From: CANLWN01 sp039815505
GTDB lineage: Bacteria; Bacteroidota; Bacteroidia; Flavobacteriales; Flavobacteriaceae
Direction of reading: 5' to 3'
DNA: 11,693 bases
Assembly: GCA_039815505.1 (NCBI GenBank)
Contig: JBCBZE010000078.1
Span: 1 to 11,693 of the forward strand
Of the stretch, positions 1-6,001 are shown in pieces. A program made the translations under genes and the position numbers. Each line of letters opens with the position of its first letter. Position 1 is the first letter of the stretch. The notes beneath the pieces were generated by a model. It saw nothing but the letters and a program-made list of their open reading frames with translations, searched no databases and had not been told where the DNA came from.

Positions 1-2
1 CA

Positions 3-188
3 GCAGACTCGGCGCGCATTGAGCTCCCCCCCGCCGACATCAAGGCTTTTGTAGAAGCGACCGATCTACCAGCTCTCGTTGCTGCCTTTCAAGATTTTGG
101 CTTCACCTACGTCACGCTCGATTTAGAAGGCTACCGCAGCGGCAAACTGAACCAAGCGCTACCGCTCAAAACACTGGTTCAGCAATGA
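3..188 (+). CDS. larE: LarE, ATP-dependent sacrificial sulfur transferase (C-terminal fragment)
   Basis: The reading frame is open from the window edge to a TGA at 186-188 and encodes the last 61 residues of a protein whose start lies outside. The fragment begins ADSARIEL and contains FGFTYVTLDLEGYRSGKLN close to its end. The ARIE segment and the YVTLDLEGYRSG...N signature are the conserved C-terminus of the LarE family. In characterised members LarE sacrifices a cysteine sulfur to build the nickel-pincer nucleotide cofactor of lactate racemase, in the cytoplasm. The N-terminal PP-loop ATP-binding domain and the sulfur-donor cysteine cannot be seen here. The codons and GC content (about 57% in this block) differ clearly from everything after base 440, so the gene belongs to a different genome from the rest of the window. 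No partner lar gene is visible. The family call is fairly sure despite the short fragment. Confidence 0.82.
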   Translation, partial: ADSARIELPPADIKAFVEATDLPALVAAFQDFGFTYVTLDLEGYRSGKLNQALPLKTLVQQ

Positions 189-288
189 GAGAGTAGCCAC
201 ACCGTCTACCCGACAGCGCCCACATGGCAGTCGAGGAGCAAGCATCATCATCGAGCCTGGCAACCTCAGCCTTGGACAGCTGCCAGCA

Positions 289-438
289 TTATTCCAGCAT
301 GGCTTTGACAACAACCGCCGGATCAACCCAAGTACCCTGATATTTCATCCCCCAGTGCAAGTGCGGGCCAGTTGTGCGCCCCGTCATGCCAATACGGCCA
401 ATCCGCTGGCCGCTCTCAACGGTGTCCTTCTTGACCTT
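289..438 (-). CDS. M23-family metallopeptidase (C-terminal fragment, cut at the chimeric junction)
   Basis: On the - strand the frame from 438 down to the TAA at 289-291 encodes 49 residues. They include ESGQRIGRIGMTGRTTGPHLHWGMKY in two overlapping conserved pieces: the GQ.IG.(I/V)G.TG turn and the TGPHLHW motif. HxH of that motif supplies a zinc ligand and the catalytic histidine in LytM/M23 endopeptidases. The last residues, TWVDPAVVVKAMLE, match the usual tail of the domain. Such enzymes are exported and cut peptidoglycan cross-links, or act as catalytically dead activators. The first zinc-binding motif (HxxxD) would lie upstream, and the frame there is lost: beyond base 438 homology ends and a stop appears at 442-444. 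The gene is convergent with larE, with about 100 bases of unassigned GC-rich DNA between them (189-288). It shares that block's composition, so it comes from the same foreign genome. Confidence 0.85.
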   Translation of the reverse strand, partial: KVKKDTVESGQRIGRIGMTGRTTGPHLHWGMKYQGTWVDPAVVVKAMLE

Positions 439-446
439 GGGTCATT
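430..446. other. Chimeric junction between two genomes
   Basis: M23 peptidase homology on the - strand is continuous up to about base 438 and then stops. A flavobacterial membrane-protein frame on the + strand becomes plausible from about base 440. Composition shifts at the same point, from about 57% GC before to roughly 35-45% after. Both genes that touch the point are truncated, neither has a complete end there, and there is no insertion sequence, integrase or att-like repeat. This is what a misassembly or ligation chimera looks like. A real recombination breakpoint is possible but less likely. Confidence 0.75.
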
Positions 447-772
447 CGGCATGGACGGAGCTTATATACCCCAGTGAAGTATGGCAACCCCTGGATGGTG
501 TTGCCTACAGTTTTTGGGCGGCCTATGCCACCCTTATGGGTTTGGGTATTCGTTATCCGATAAAACTGCTGCCATTACTGTTATTGCAATTATTCTATAA
601 GTCGGTTTGGCTTATTGCAGTGGCGTACCCGTTATGGTCGGCCAATTTATTGGACCCGTCTGAATCCGGACTCTTCAGGGCCTTCGCCATTGGAGTGATT
701 CTAGATACATTGGTTATTCCATGGCGCTATGCCCGGGAAGCCTACACCAAAAGACTTTTTAAGTTTAAATAA
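440..772 (+). pseudogene. 5'-truncated small multi-pass membrane protein (hypothetical, flavobacterial)
   Basis: From about base 440 the frame reads GHSAWTELIYPSEVWQPL and continues to a TAA at 770-772. It is about 110 residues with three or four hydrophobic segments, notably YSFWAAYATLMGLGI, LLPLLLLQLFYKSVWLIAVAY and FRAFAIGVILDTLVIPW, and a basic cytoplasmic-looking tail (REAYTKRLFKFK). It resembles a small conserved hypothetical inner-membrane protein that I associate with Flavobacteriia. No function is known to me. The same frame stays open back to an ATG at 374, but residues 1-22 of that longer frame are the antisense of the M23 peptidase gene, so that start is an artefact of the join. 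The true N-terminus, perhaps one more transmembrane helix, is missing from the window. The gene would lie upstream of the DUF2306 gene in the same direction, 82 bases away, so the two may be co-transcribed. Confidence 0.6.
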
Positions 773-854
773 AGGATTTTCATTCATCCTGAATCCATTT
801 TAAGATCAATCATCAATCACGCCCCTGAAATGAAGCAGGGAAAAAACGAACAAC

Positions 855-1688
855 ATGAATTCAAAAAACGATAATACAGTTCTAACGAAAGGGAAATTCC
901 GCATAGCGGACAAAGCCTTGAACTTTAGTGCACAACTTCTATTTTGGGTGGCAATTGCCGGCCAATGGCTATTTGCCTATTATATAGCAATCTTCTATGG
1001 AGGTTCGGCCATACAGGGAAATCTGGCAGCATGGACGAAGCGGATGATCCATGGGTTTATTGAGGGTGATTATATGGGTAACGCCTTTGTGCTCCTTCAT
1101 ATTCTGCTCGCATTCATTATTACGTTCAGCGGACCATTGCAACTTATTCCACAAATGAGAAATCGCTTTCCTATGTTTCATCGGTTAAACGGAAGAGCTT
1201 ATATTTTTACCGCTTTCATCATAAGCTTTGGAGCCCTTTACATGGTATGGGGCAGGAAAGCCCTTGTGGGTGGTCTTTATGGCCAAGTAGCTATCACGGG
1301 AAATGCAGTGCTCATTGTACTATTTGCTGCTTTTGCTTTGCGAACAGCTATGGTACGCAACTTTACGGCACATCGCCGTTGGGCCCTTCGACTATTCTTG
1401 GTAGTGAGCGGAGTATGGTTCTTCCGCATTGGTTTTGGGATTTGGATTTTCTTGAATAGTGGTGCAGCACCAGGTTCCACACAGGATCTTACCGGTCCAT
1501 TTGATCAATTCCTGTATGTTGCCAATTACCTCTTGCCCATGGTCTTTTTAGAGCTCTATTTTTGGGGCAAAGAACAAAGTGGCATCTTGGGTAAGTTTAC
1601 CGTGTCCGGTATCCTGCTTACCCTAGTTGGCTTATTGGCCGTAGGAATTTTTATGGCTGCCCAAATTTTTTGGTTACCTCATCTTTAG
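855..1688 (+). CDS. DUF2306-family integral membrane protein
   Basis: This 277-residue protein has about seven predicted membrane spans, near residues 26-47, 76-99, 114-132, 147-166, 176-200, 221-239 and 247-270. Conserved polar motifs lie at the membrane edges: FHRLNGRAY at about 108-116 and FTAHRRWALRL at about 170-180. The paired HR..GR.Y and H.RRWALR motifs are the hallmark of the DUF2306 family of predicted membrane proteins. The well-placed histidines (82, 109, 173) could bind a cofactor such as haem, but that is only inference and no function is established. The start at 855 follows an AC-rich leader (AACAAC) with no Shine-Dalgarno, as is usual in Bacteroidota. The acyl-CoA-dehydrogenase-like gene begins 111 bases downstream in the same direction, separated by an inverted repeat. 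The family call is fairly confident; the role is unknown. Confidence 0.75.
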   Translation: MNSKNDNTVLTKGKFRIADKALNFSAQLLFWVAIAGQWLFAYYIAIFYGGSAIQGNLAAWTKRMIHGFIEGDYMGNAFVLLHILLAFIITFSGPLQLIPQMRNRFPMFHRLNGRAYIFTAFIISFGALYMVWGRKALVGGLYGQVAITGNAVLIVLFAAFALRTAMVRNFTAHRRWALRLFLVVSGVWFFRIGFGIWIFLNSGAAPGSTQDLTGPFDQFLYVANYLLPMVFLELYFWGKEQSGILGKFTVSGILLTLVGLLAVGIFMAAQIFWLPHL

Positions 1689-1768
1689 GGTAGTTAAAAA
1701 AACGTCAAACCCGGCTCATACCTGTAACAAGATCAACTATGGATCTACTTACTAATAACATCAACCTT

Positions 1769-1784
1769 CCTGCCGTCAGGCAGG
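1769..1784. repeat. REP-like inverted repeat (CCTGCC-GTCA-GGCAGG)
   Basis: A perfect 6-bp GC-only stem with a four-base loop stands out in AT-rich intergenic DNA, ending 15 bases before the ATG at 1800. Very similar CCTGCC...GGCAGG units recur between genes in flavobacterial genomes, so this is probably a dispersed intergenic repeat. It is too close to the start codon and lacks a following T-run, so it is unlikely to be a terminator. In RNA it would form a hairpin just before the start of the acyl-CoA-dehydrogenase-like gene and might affect its translation. Confidence 0.5.
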
Positions 1785-1799
1785 TCTAAAATCCACAAA

Positions 1800-2963
1800 A
1801 TGAACAGTCTACTATTAAACACCTTGGAGTCCAAACGGGGCGATACTTTGGAAGATATTCAAGACCAGCTCAATAAAGCGGAAAAGAATAAGGACTACCT
1901 TGCTTTTTATGATTACCTAAAAACGACCAAGTTTCCCTTTATCCCTTGTAATGAGCGAAATACCCAAATGGTTTACGATGCATGTTTCAAAACTTTACAT
2001 GCCATAGGGGAAGTTTCCATTCCCGTAGCCGTTGCCCTGTCCATGCATTATTATGTGTTGGCCTCTATGGCATCTTATCCTTTTTCCAAAACCAGTAAGG
2101 AATATTGGAAACGGGAGATGTTATTGCATCAGATCAAAAAGGAAGGTCTAATTATAGCCAATACCGGATCCGTTCGTACCTATACCAATGTTTCCGAACA
2201 TACGGGCGTTACCGTACAAAGAAAAGATGGTAAATACCTGGTCAATGGCAAAACACCTTTTATGTCATTGGCGGGCATAGCAAATTATTTGGTCTTTACG
2301 GCAGAGCTGTCGCAAGGAAAAAAAGCAGTGTTCTTTGTACCCTCCAATTCCGAAGGGATCTATTTTCAGGATTCTGTTTTTGGCGAGGTCATGGAGGGGT
2401 CGTTCACCAAGGCGGTAAGCTTTAAAGACCTCGAGGTAAGCAACGCCCATGTCCTTACGTTGGACACCTCGGAGGAAACCAAATGCGAGCTGTTGATTTA
2501 CCAAAGATCCTGGTTCCAAGCCTTGGTACCCGCACCTTATTTAGGCGCCGCACGCCGAGTAATCGCAGATTTGAATAGCTTTAGCCGACAAAAACTGAAG
2601 AACGGTAAAAAACTAGCGGAATCGGAAAGTTTTTTACAAGGTATGGGCGAACTACAAATGAAATACAAAGCGGCCTATCATTCCTGTATACATGCTGGAA
2701 GGGTCATTGCCGGTTTTAAAAAGGGTGATAAAGTGAACCTGGAACATATATTCGAAGCCTCTGTCTTGGCCAAGTATTTTTCTACCCATTTTTCGGAAGA
2801 TATCGTCACAGGAGCGCGGCAATTAATGGGGTCTCGTTTTTTGGCCCCGGACTCCCATACCAACAAAATCTACAAGGAAATTGTATTTGGCGCCCTACAA
2901 CCCATGACCGATGGAGATATTAAGGATTATTTTGGGAGGGCTTTGTTTGTGGGTGATGTTTAA
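1800..2963 (+). CDS. Acyl-CoA-dehydrogenase-fold flavoprotein, divergent and lacking the usual catalytic Glu motif
   Basis: The 387-residue length and domain order fit the acyl-CoA dehydrogenase superfamily. An alpha-helical N-terminal domain occupies about residues 15-115. A middle beta-domain follows, with ANTGS at about 120-124 (position of the FAD-contacting A.TE..GSD loop) and YLVNGKTPFMS at 146-156 (matching the family's yvlnG.K.(w/f)it). A C-terminal helical bundle ends in IYKEIVFGALQPMTDGDI at about 357-374. The usual YEGT segment with the catalytic base is replaced by FGALQP, so classical alpha,beta-dehydrogenation of acyl-CoA is doubtful. Tails of this kind occur in superfamily members near the DszC/HpaB-like flavin monooxygenases and in other uncharacterised ACAD-like proteins. 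A soluble cytoplasmic FAD- or FMN-binding protein is likely; the substrate is unknown. The ATG at 1800 is the first in frame and has no Shine-Dalgarno. The following gene is 238 bases away and probably transcribed separately. Confidence 0.7.
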   Translation: MNSLLLNTLESKRGDTLEDIQDQLNKAEKNKDYLAFYDYLKTTKFPFIPCNERNTQMVYDACFKTLHAIGEVSIPVAVALSMHYYVLASMASYPFSKTSKEYWKREMLLHQIKKEGLIIANTGSVRTYTNVSEHTGVTVQRKDGKYLVNGKTPFMSLAGIANYLVFTAELSQGKKAVFFVPSNSEGIYFQDSVFGEVMEGSFTKAVSFKDLEVSNAHVLTLDTSEETKCELLIYQRSWFQALVPAPYLGAARRVIADLNSFSRQKLKNGKKLAESESFLQGMGELQMKYKAAYHSCIHAGRVIAGFKKGDKVNLEHIFEASVLAKYFSTHFSEDIVTGARQLMGSRFLAPDSHTNKIYKEIVFGALQPMTDGDIKDYFGRALFVGDV

Positions 2964-3090
2964 ATAGAATTTGAATGGGCTATTATAATTATCATCACAT
3001 AACTTGTTATTGATAGACCCACTAATCCTTTATGGTATCCATAAATCAAATACAATTACGTTAAACCCTCTGGAACAATATTAACAAGCC

Positions 3091-3100
3091 AAAACGTTTT
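3091..3100. promoter_or_regulatory. Palindrome AAAACGTTTT in the 2964-3201 gap
   Basis: A perfect 10-base palindrome lies about 100 bases before the RidA-like gene in an otherwise featureless AT-rich spacer. It could be an operator half, but it is short and may be chance. No clear promoter boxes, terminator or small gene were found in the rest of this 238-base spacer. Confidence 0.15.
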
Positions 3101-3201
3101 ATCATTATCGTAACACCTAGCATATTATAAGCTTCTAAACCTACGCCTCGATTTTAATCTTCTTCTATAAAAGGCTATCTTGAAAACCAAAATAAAAGAT
3201 A

Positions 3202-3663
3202 ATGAGACTTTTCATAGTAATAATACTTTGGATTTGTTTTAGCTGCAAGACCGAAACACGGCACCAACATGAAAATACCCCTAAAAGCACAACTTTTTCC
3301 AAAACCTATGTTGATCCAAGGCAAGGATATTCAGAAGCCGTTATTGTTGAAGTCAATGACATGAAAACAATTTATATTTCTGGTCAGGTAGGTGAAGGTG
3401 AAAGTTTTGACGCACAATTCCGTGATGCCCTCAGTAAACTTTTAAAAACCCTTGAAAACACTGGTGCCACCTTTAAAGATGTGGTCAAATACAGCACTTT
3501 TGTAGTTAATTATCAACCAGAATATTTGGATACGTTCAGGACAGTTCGCAAAGAGTTGTTAGGTGATAAAAATATGCCCGCAAGTACATTGGTAGGAGTG
3601 GAAACCCTGGGGATACCCAGTTGGGGTGTTGAAATCGAAGCCATTGCCGTAATTAAGAACTAG
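3202..3663 (+). CDS. RidA/YjgF/UK114-family protein, predicted lipoprotein, without the catalytic Arg
   Basis: This protein has 153 residues. Residues 1-14 form a hydrophobic signal (MRLFIVIILWICFS) followed by Cys15, a relaxed lipobox common in Bacteroidota. The mature protein is therefore probably lipid-anchored and periplasmic. A 25-residue polar linker follows, then a full Rid domain at about 40-153. Recognisable pieces are IYISGQVG (57-64), the helix around FRDALSKLLKTLENTGATFKD, and the terminal VEIEAIAVI (143-151). Canonical RidA proteins are cytosolic trimers that hydrolyse reactive enamine/imine intermediates using an Arg in the P-A-R-S motif. Here the aligned stretch reads MPASTLVGVETL, placing Ser128 where the Arg should be, so canonical imine deaminase activity is not expected. 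The FAD oxidoreductase gene begins 49 bases downstream and is probably co-transcribed. The family is confident, export is likely, and the biochemical role is unknown. Confidence 0.8.
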   Translation: MRLFIVIILWICFSCKTETRHQHENTPKSTTFSKTYVDPRQGYSEAVIVEVNDMKTIYISGQVGEGESFDAQFRDALSKLLKTLENTGATFKDVVKYSTFVVNYQPEYLDTFRTVRKELLGDKNMPASTLVGVETLGIPSWGVEIEAIAVIKN

Positions 3664-3712
3664 GCCTTTTTATGTTAAAACGACTTATTTTTATCAGGAA
3701 TTAATACATCCT

Positions 3713-4942
3713 ATGGAGAAAAAATCAGTTAAAATCTACGTCGTTGGGGCGGGAATAAGTGGATTGATAGCCGCCAAAACTTTAAAAGAAAATGGATACT
3801 CCCCCACACTTTTAGAGGCTACCGATATCCCAGGTGGTCGTGTAAAAACAGATGCTATCGATGGTGTGTTGTACGACCATGGTTTTCAGGTCTTGCTAAC
3901 CGCATACCCACAAGCAAAAAAACATCTGGATTATAATGCACTACAGCTAAAAAAGTTTAAACCCGGTGCGTTAGTTTTTAATAATGGGACAAAGCAACGT
4001 ATCGGGGACCCATTACGGGATATTTCAGCTTTGTTGCCCACCTTGTCGGCATCCATTGGTTCCATTACCGATAAGTTCAAAATTTTTAAACTTACACAAC
4101 AACTCAAAAAGAAATCTATAGCCGAAATCTTTTCTTCTCAAGAAATGAACACATTGGATTATCTGAAAAATTTTGGTTTCTCGGACCAAATTCTAACCAA
4201 CTTTTTTTATCCCTTTTTTACAGGCATTTTTCTTGAGGAAAAATTAAAAACCTCGTCCCGACTTTTTGAATTTATCTTTAAAATGTTTGCAGAGGGATAT
4301 GCCGCCGTCCCCCAAAAGGGTGTTGGTGTCATCCCAGAGCAGTTGGTAGGCGAATTGAAGGAGTGTGAATTTCGATATAACACTAAAGTGACCCAAGTAC
4401 GATCAAAGAGCATCATATTGGCAAACGGGGATGTCTTATCCTGTGATGCCGCAGTGGTCACCGTTCCACTTAGCCATAAAACAGGCAATATAGATATGGG
4501 TACGATTAGTTGGAAAAGTTGTGACAACCTTTATTTTACAGTTGATAAACACACTTTTGAAGAGGGAATCATCGGATTGGTCGCTGATAAAAGCACATTG
4601 ATCAACAATATATATTATCCCTTTGGGCAAAAAGCCCAAGATAGTGCCATACTATCGGTAACCGTAGTGAAAGCCCATAAATTGAATGAAAGTGATTTGG
4701 TAAAAACCGTAAGAAAAGAATTGCAATCGCATTGTGGTATCACAGTCAACTCTTTCTTAAAAAGATATACCATAAAACAAGCCCTTCCAGATATGTCGGA
4801 GCTTAAAATGGAACTAACAACGGATAAAACAAGTTTTTCAGAAAGTGTCTTTATGGCGGGGGATTATATATTGGGTGGCTCTTTGAATGCTGCTATGGTT
4901 TCCGGTGAAGCAGCGGCAAATGCGTTAATGGCCAGCTTATGA
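3713..4942 (+). CDS. FAD-dependent oxidoreductase of the amine oxidase / phytoene desaturase superfamily
   Basis: This protein has 409 residues. The N-terminal Rossmann fold is clear: VVGAGISGL at 10-18, the ribose-binding acidic residue Glu35 at the end of the second strand, and the PGGR motif at 40-43. The C-terminal FAD-contacting motif is also present, VFMAGDYILGGSLNAAMVSG at 379-398. The superfamily includes monoamine oxidases, protoporphyrinogen oxidases and carotenoid desaturases. The substrate domain (about 100-220 and 255-370) does not identify a specific member for me. It most resembles the NAD(P)/FAD-dependent oxidoreductases of about 410 residues often annotated near photolyase/cryptochrome genes. 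There is no signal peptide, so it is probably cytoplasmic or membrane-associated. It lies 49 bases after the RidA-like gene and converges with the DUF2237 gene. The ATG at 3713 gives the usual short lead before the nucleotide-binding strand. Confidence 0.82.
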   Translation: MEKKSVKIYVVGAGISGLIAAKTLKENGYSPTLLEATDIPGGRVKTDAIDGVLYDHGFQVLLTAYPQAKKHLDYNALQLKKFKPGALVFNNGTKQRIGDPLRDISALLPTLSASIGSITDKFKIFKLTQQLKKKSIAEIFSSQEMNTLDYLKNFGFSDQILTNFFYPFFTGIFLEEKLKTSSRLFEFIFKMFAEGYAAVPQKGVGVIPEQLVGELKECEFRYNTKVTQVRSKSIILANGDVLSCDAAVVTVPLSHKTGNIDMGTISWKSCDNLYFTVDKHTFEEGIIGLVADKSTLINNIYYPFGQKAQDSAILSVTVVKAHKLNESDLVKTVRKELQSHCGITVNSFLKRYTIKQALPDMSELKMELTTDKTSFSESVFMAGDYILGGSLNAAMVSGEAAANALMASL

Positions 4943-4979
4943 TTTGTTAAAACGACATGTAAAACCTTTTTACTACACC

Positions 4980-5078
4980 TCATATCTTGATAAGAAGCTT
5001 GTTCAACATTCTATAATAGGCGTTGTCATACAGTGGCCCGGCATTAATAATGGCAACATCCGTATCAAAAACGATGTC
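4980..5078 (-). pseudogene. Possible remnant of an unidentified gene's 3' end
   Basis: In the convergent gap behind the DUF2237 gene, the - strand frame from 5078 to a TGA at 4980-4982 reads DIVFDTDVAIINAGPLYDNA and continues YYRMLNKLLIKI. It looks protein-like: amphipathic, with sensible composition. It starts directly after the DUF2237 stop in another frame and has no start codon of its own except an internal ATG. I do not recognise the family. It could be a degraded gene tail left after a deletion, or an open frame by chance. Confidence 0.25.
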
Positions 5079-5079
5079 C

Positions 5080-5529
5080 TTAATTATTGGGAATATATTT
5101 ATGTTCCAATAACCATTCAAATGCTACGATTTGCAATGCTTTTTCATGGGTTGCCTCTAAAATTACTTCTGGGGCTTTCCCAACCTTATAAGCTTGTTTC
5201 CATCGAGAAGCACATAGGCACCATTTGTCACCCGGTTTGAGCCCTGGAAACTGGTATATGGGGATAGGGGTACTCAAATCATTGCCTTGTGTTTTAGTAT
5301 AGACTAAAAACTCCTCGGTCATAACCGCACAGACCACATGTGTACCTACATCTTCTGGACCCGTACGACAAAAATCGTCACGGTAAAAACCTGTTTTTGG
5401 GGCATAGCAGCAGGCCTGCATTTCGGTGCCCAATACATTTCTATTCACGCTTGTTTTCAATTTTGATTTATTTGAATTGATATTGGTCTTTAGATATAGT
5501 GTTTTGACTTCTAAAAATATATTCATCAT
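5080..5529 (-). CDS. DUF2237 family protein
   Basis: The protein has 149 residues from the first ATG. From residue 31 on it is a full-length, highly typical DUF2237 domain: NVLGTEMQACC (31-41), TGFYRDDFC (46-54), TGPEDVGTHVVCAVMTEEFL (56-75), GNDLSTP (82-88), FPGLKPGDKWCLCA (94-107) and ILEATHEKAL (123-132). Conserved cysteines are 40, 41, 54, 67, 104 and 106. It is a small soluble protein of unknown function, and the invariant cysteines and acidic residues suggest a redox or metal role. The first about 27 residues are Lys/Asn-rich and unlike the family. A GTG at 5446-5448 (122 residues) or a TTG at 5458-5460 (126 residues) would give the usual length, so the true start may be one of these. 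It converges with the FAD oxidoreductase gene and lies 54 bases downstream of the DoxX-like gene on the same strand. Confidence 0.85.
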   Translation of the reverse strand: MMNIFLEVKTLYLKTNINSNKSKLKTSVNRNVLGTEMQACCYAPKTGFYRDDFCRTGPEDVGTHVVCAVMTEEFLVYTKTQGNDLSTPIPIYQFPGLKPGDKWCLCASRWKQAYKVGKAPEVILEATHEKALQIVAFEWLLEHKYIPNN

Positions 5530-5530
5530 T

Positions 5531-5561
5531 AAAACATAAATGTACAGAGCTATCTACAAAA
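5531..5561 (-). promoter_or_regulatory. Candidate Bacteroidota-type promoter for the DUF2237 gene
   Basis: Reading the - strand, TTTTG (5561-5557) is followed after 18 bases by TATGTTTT (5538-5531), a 7-of-8 match to the TAnnTTTG -7 box of Bacteroidota with its upstream TTG element. Transcription would start at or just after the ATG at 5529. That would favour the downstream GTG or TTG start for DUF2237. The call rests on pattern only. Confidence 0.3.
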
Positions 5562-5583
5562 CAACTAGTTAAAAAAGACAGTA

Positions 5584-5952
5584 TTATGAACGAATCAGTA
5601 AAAAATAAATGACTATATTAACTATCATATAAAAAAAAGCTGGAATCGACTTTAAAAAACCATCCCTAATCTTGAGTCGGGTACCCAAACCCAAAAGCAT
5701 TAAAATTACCAAACCGGCACTCGCCGCCAAACCAATCATTCTATAATAAAACCCCAAAAACAGGCCCAAAGCACCCACCAATTGAAGAAAGCCGTTTGCT
5801 TTCCTAAATTGCTTTAGACCATATCGCTCAAATTCTGACACCATATAAGGACTGTATAGGCAGCTTAACCCGAAAACAATAAAAGATGAGGCGGAAAATA
5901 CCATTAAACTAACCAAGGATAAAGAAAGACCATCAAAGTTTGGATGTTCCAT
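5584..5952 (-). CDS. DoxX-like small membrane protein (first of a divergent pair)
   Basis: This 122-residue protein has four hydrophobic segments, at about 12-34, 55-70, 72-91 and 103-120. It has the DoxX/DoxD-like layout: a polar stretch with E..RYGL..FRKANG before the second helix, then LQLVGALGLFLGF, a third helix, and a charged TRLKIRDGFLKSIPAF turn before the last helix. Members of this family are uncharacterised or serve as membrane subunits in quinone- or thiol-redox complexes. Here the role is unknown. The protein is clearly related to the gene at 6002-6373, which it faces head-to-head across 49 bases. It shares with it the pattern Rx(N/R)D..LKKSIPAF near the C-terminus (exact in one copy, DGFLKSIPAF in the other). 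It lies upstream of DUF2237 on the same strand with a 54-base gap and may be co-transcribed with it. The ATG at 5950-5952 is the first in frame. Confidence 0.7.
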   Translation of the reverse strand: MEHPNFDGLSLSLVSLMVFSASSFIVFGLSCLYSPYMVSEFERYGLKQFRKANGFLQLVGALGLFLGFYYRMIGLAASAGLVILMLLGLGTRLKIRDGFLKSIPAFFYMIVNIVIYFLLIRS

Positions 5953-6001
5953 AAATAATGATTAATTTTTGTTCATTCTTTTTTAAAAATACTTAAACAT
6001 T

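Noticed and set aside
189..288. Small RNA or terminator between the larE and M23 fragments
   Set aside because: No stable hairpin with a T-run and no conserved RNA pattern could be seen in these 100 bases.
1..438. GC-rich end as a horizontally acquired island
   Set aside because: Gene fragments on both sides are cut at the same point, with no integrase, tRNA, repeat or complete cargo gene; an assembly chimera explains it better.
776..846. Short inverted repeats (AGGAT/ATCCT and CCCTG/CAGGG) before the DUF2306 gene
   Set aside because: Both are 5-bp stems with 8-base loops and no T-run; too weak to call terminators or operators.
3713..4942. FAD oxidoreductase as a protoporphyrinogen oxidase feeding the nearby HemH
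   Set aside because: It shares only superfamily FAD motifs, lies almost 4 kb away with other genes and other orientations between, and the substrate domain gives no HemY/HemG signature that I can see.
4944..5240. 98-codon + strand frame beginning just after the FAD oxidoreductase stop
   Set aside because: Most of it is antisense to the clearly conserved DUF2237 gene, and its translation resembles no family.
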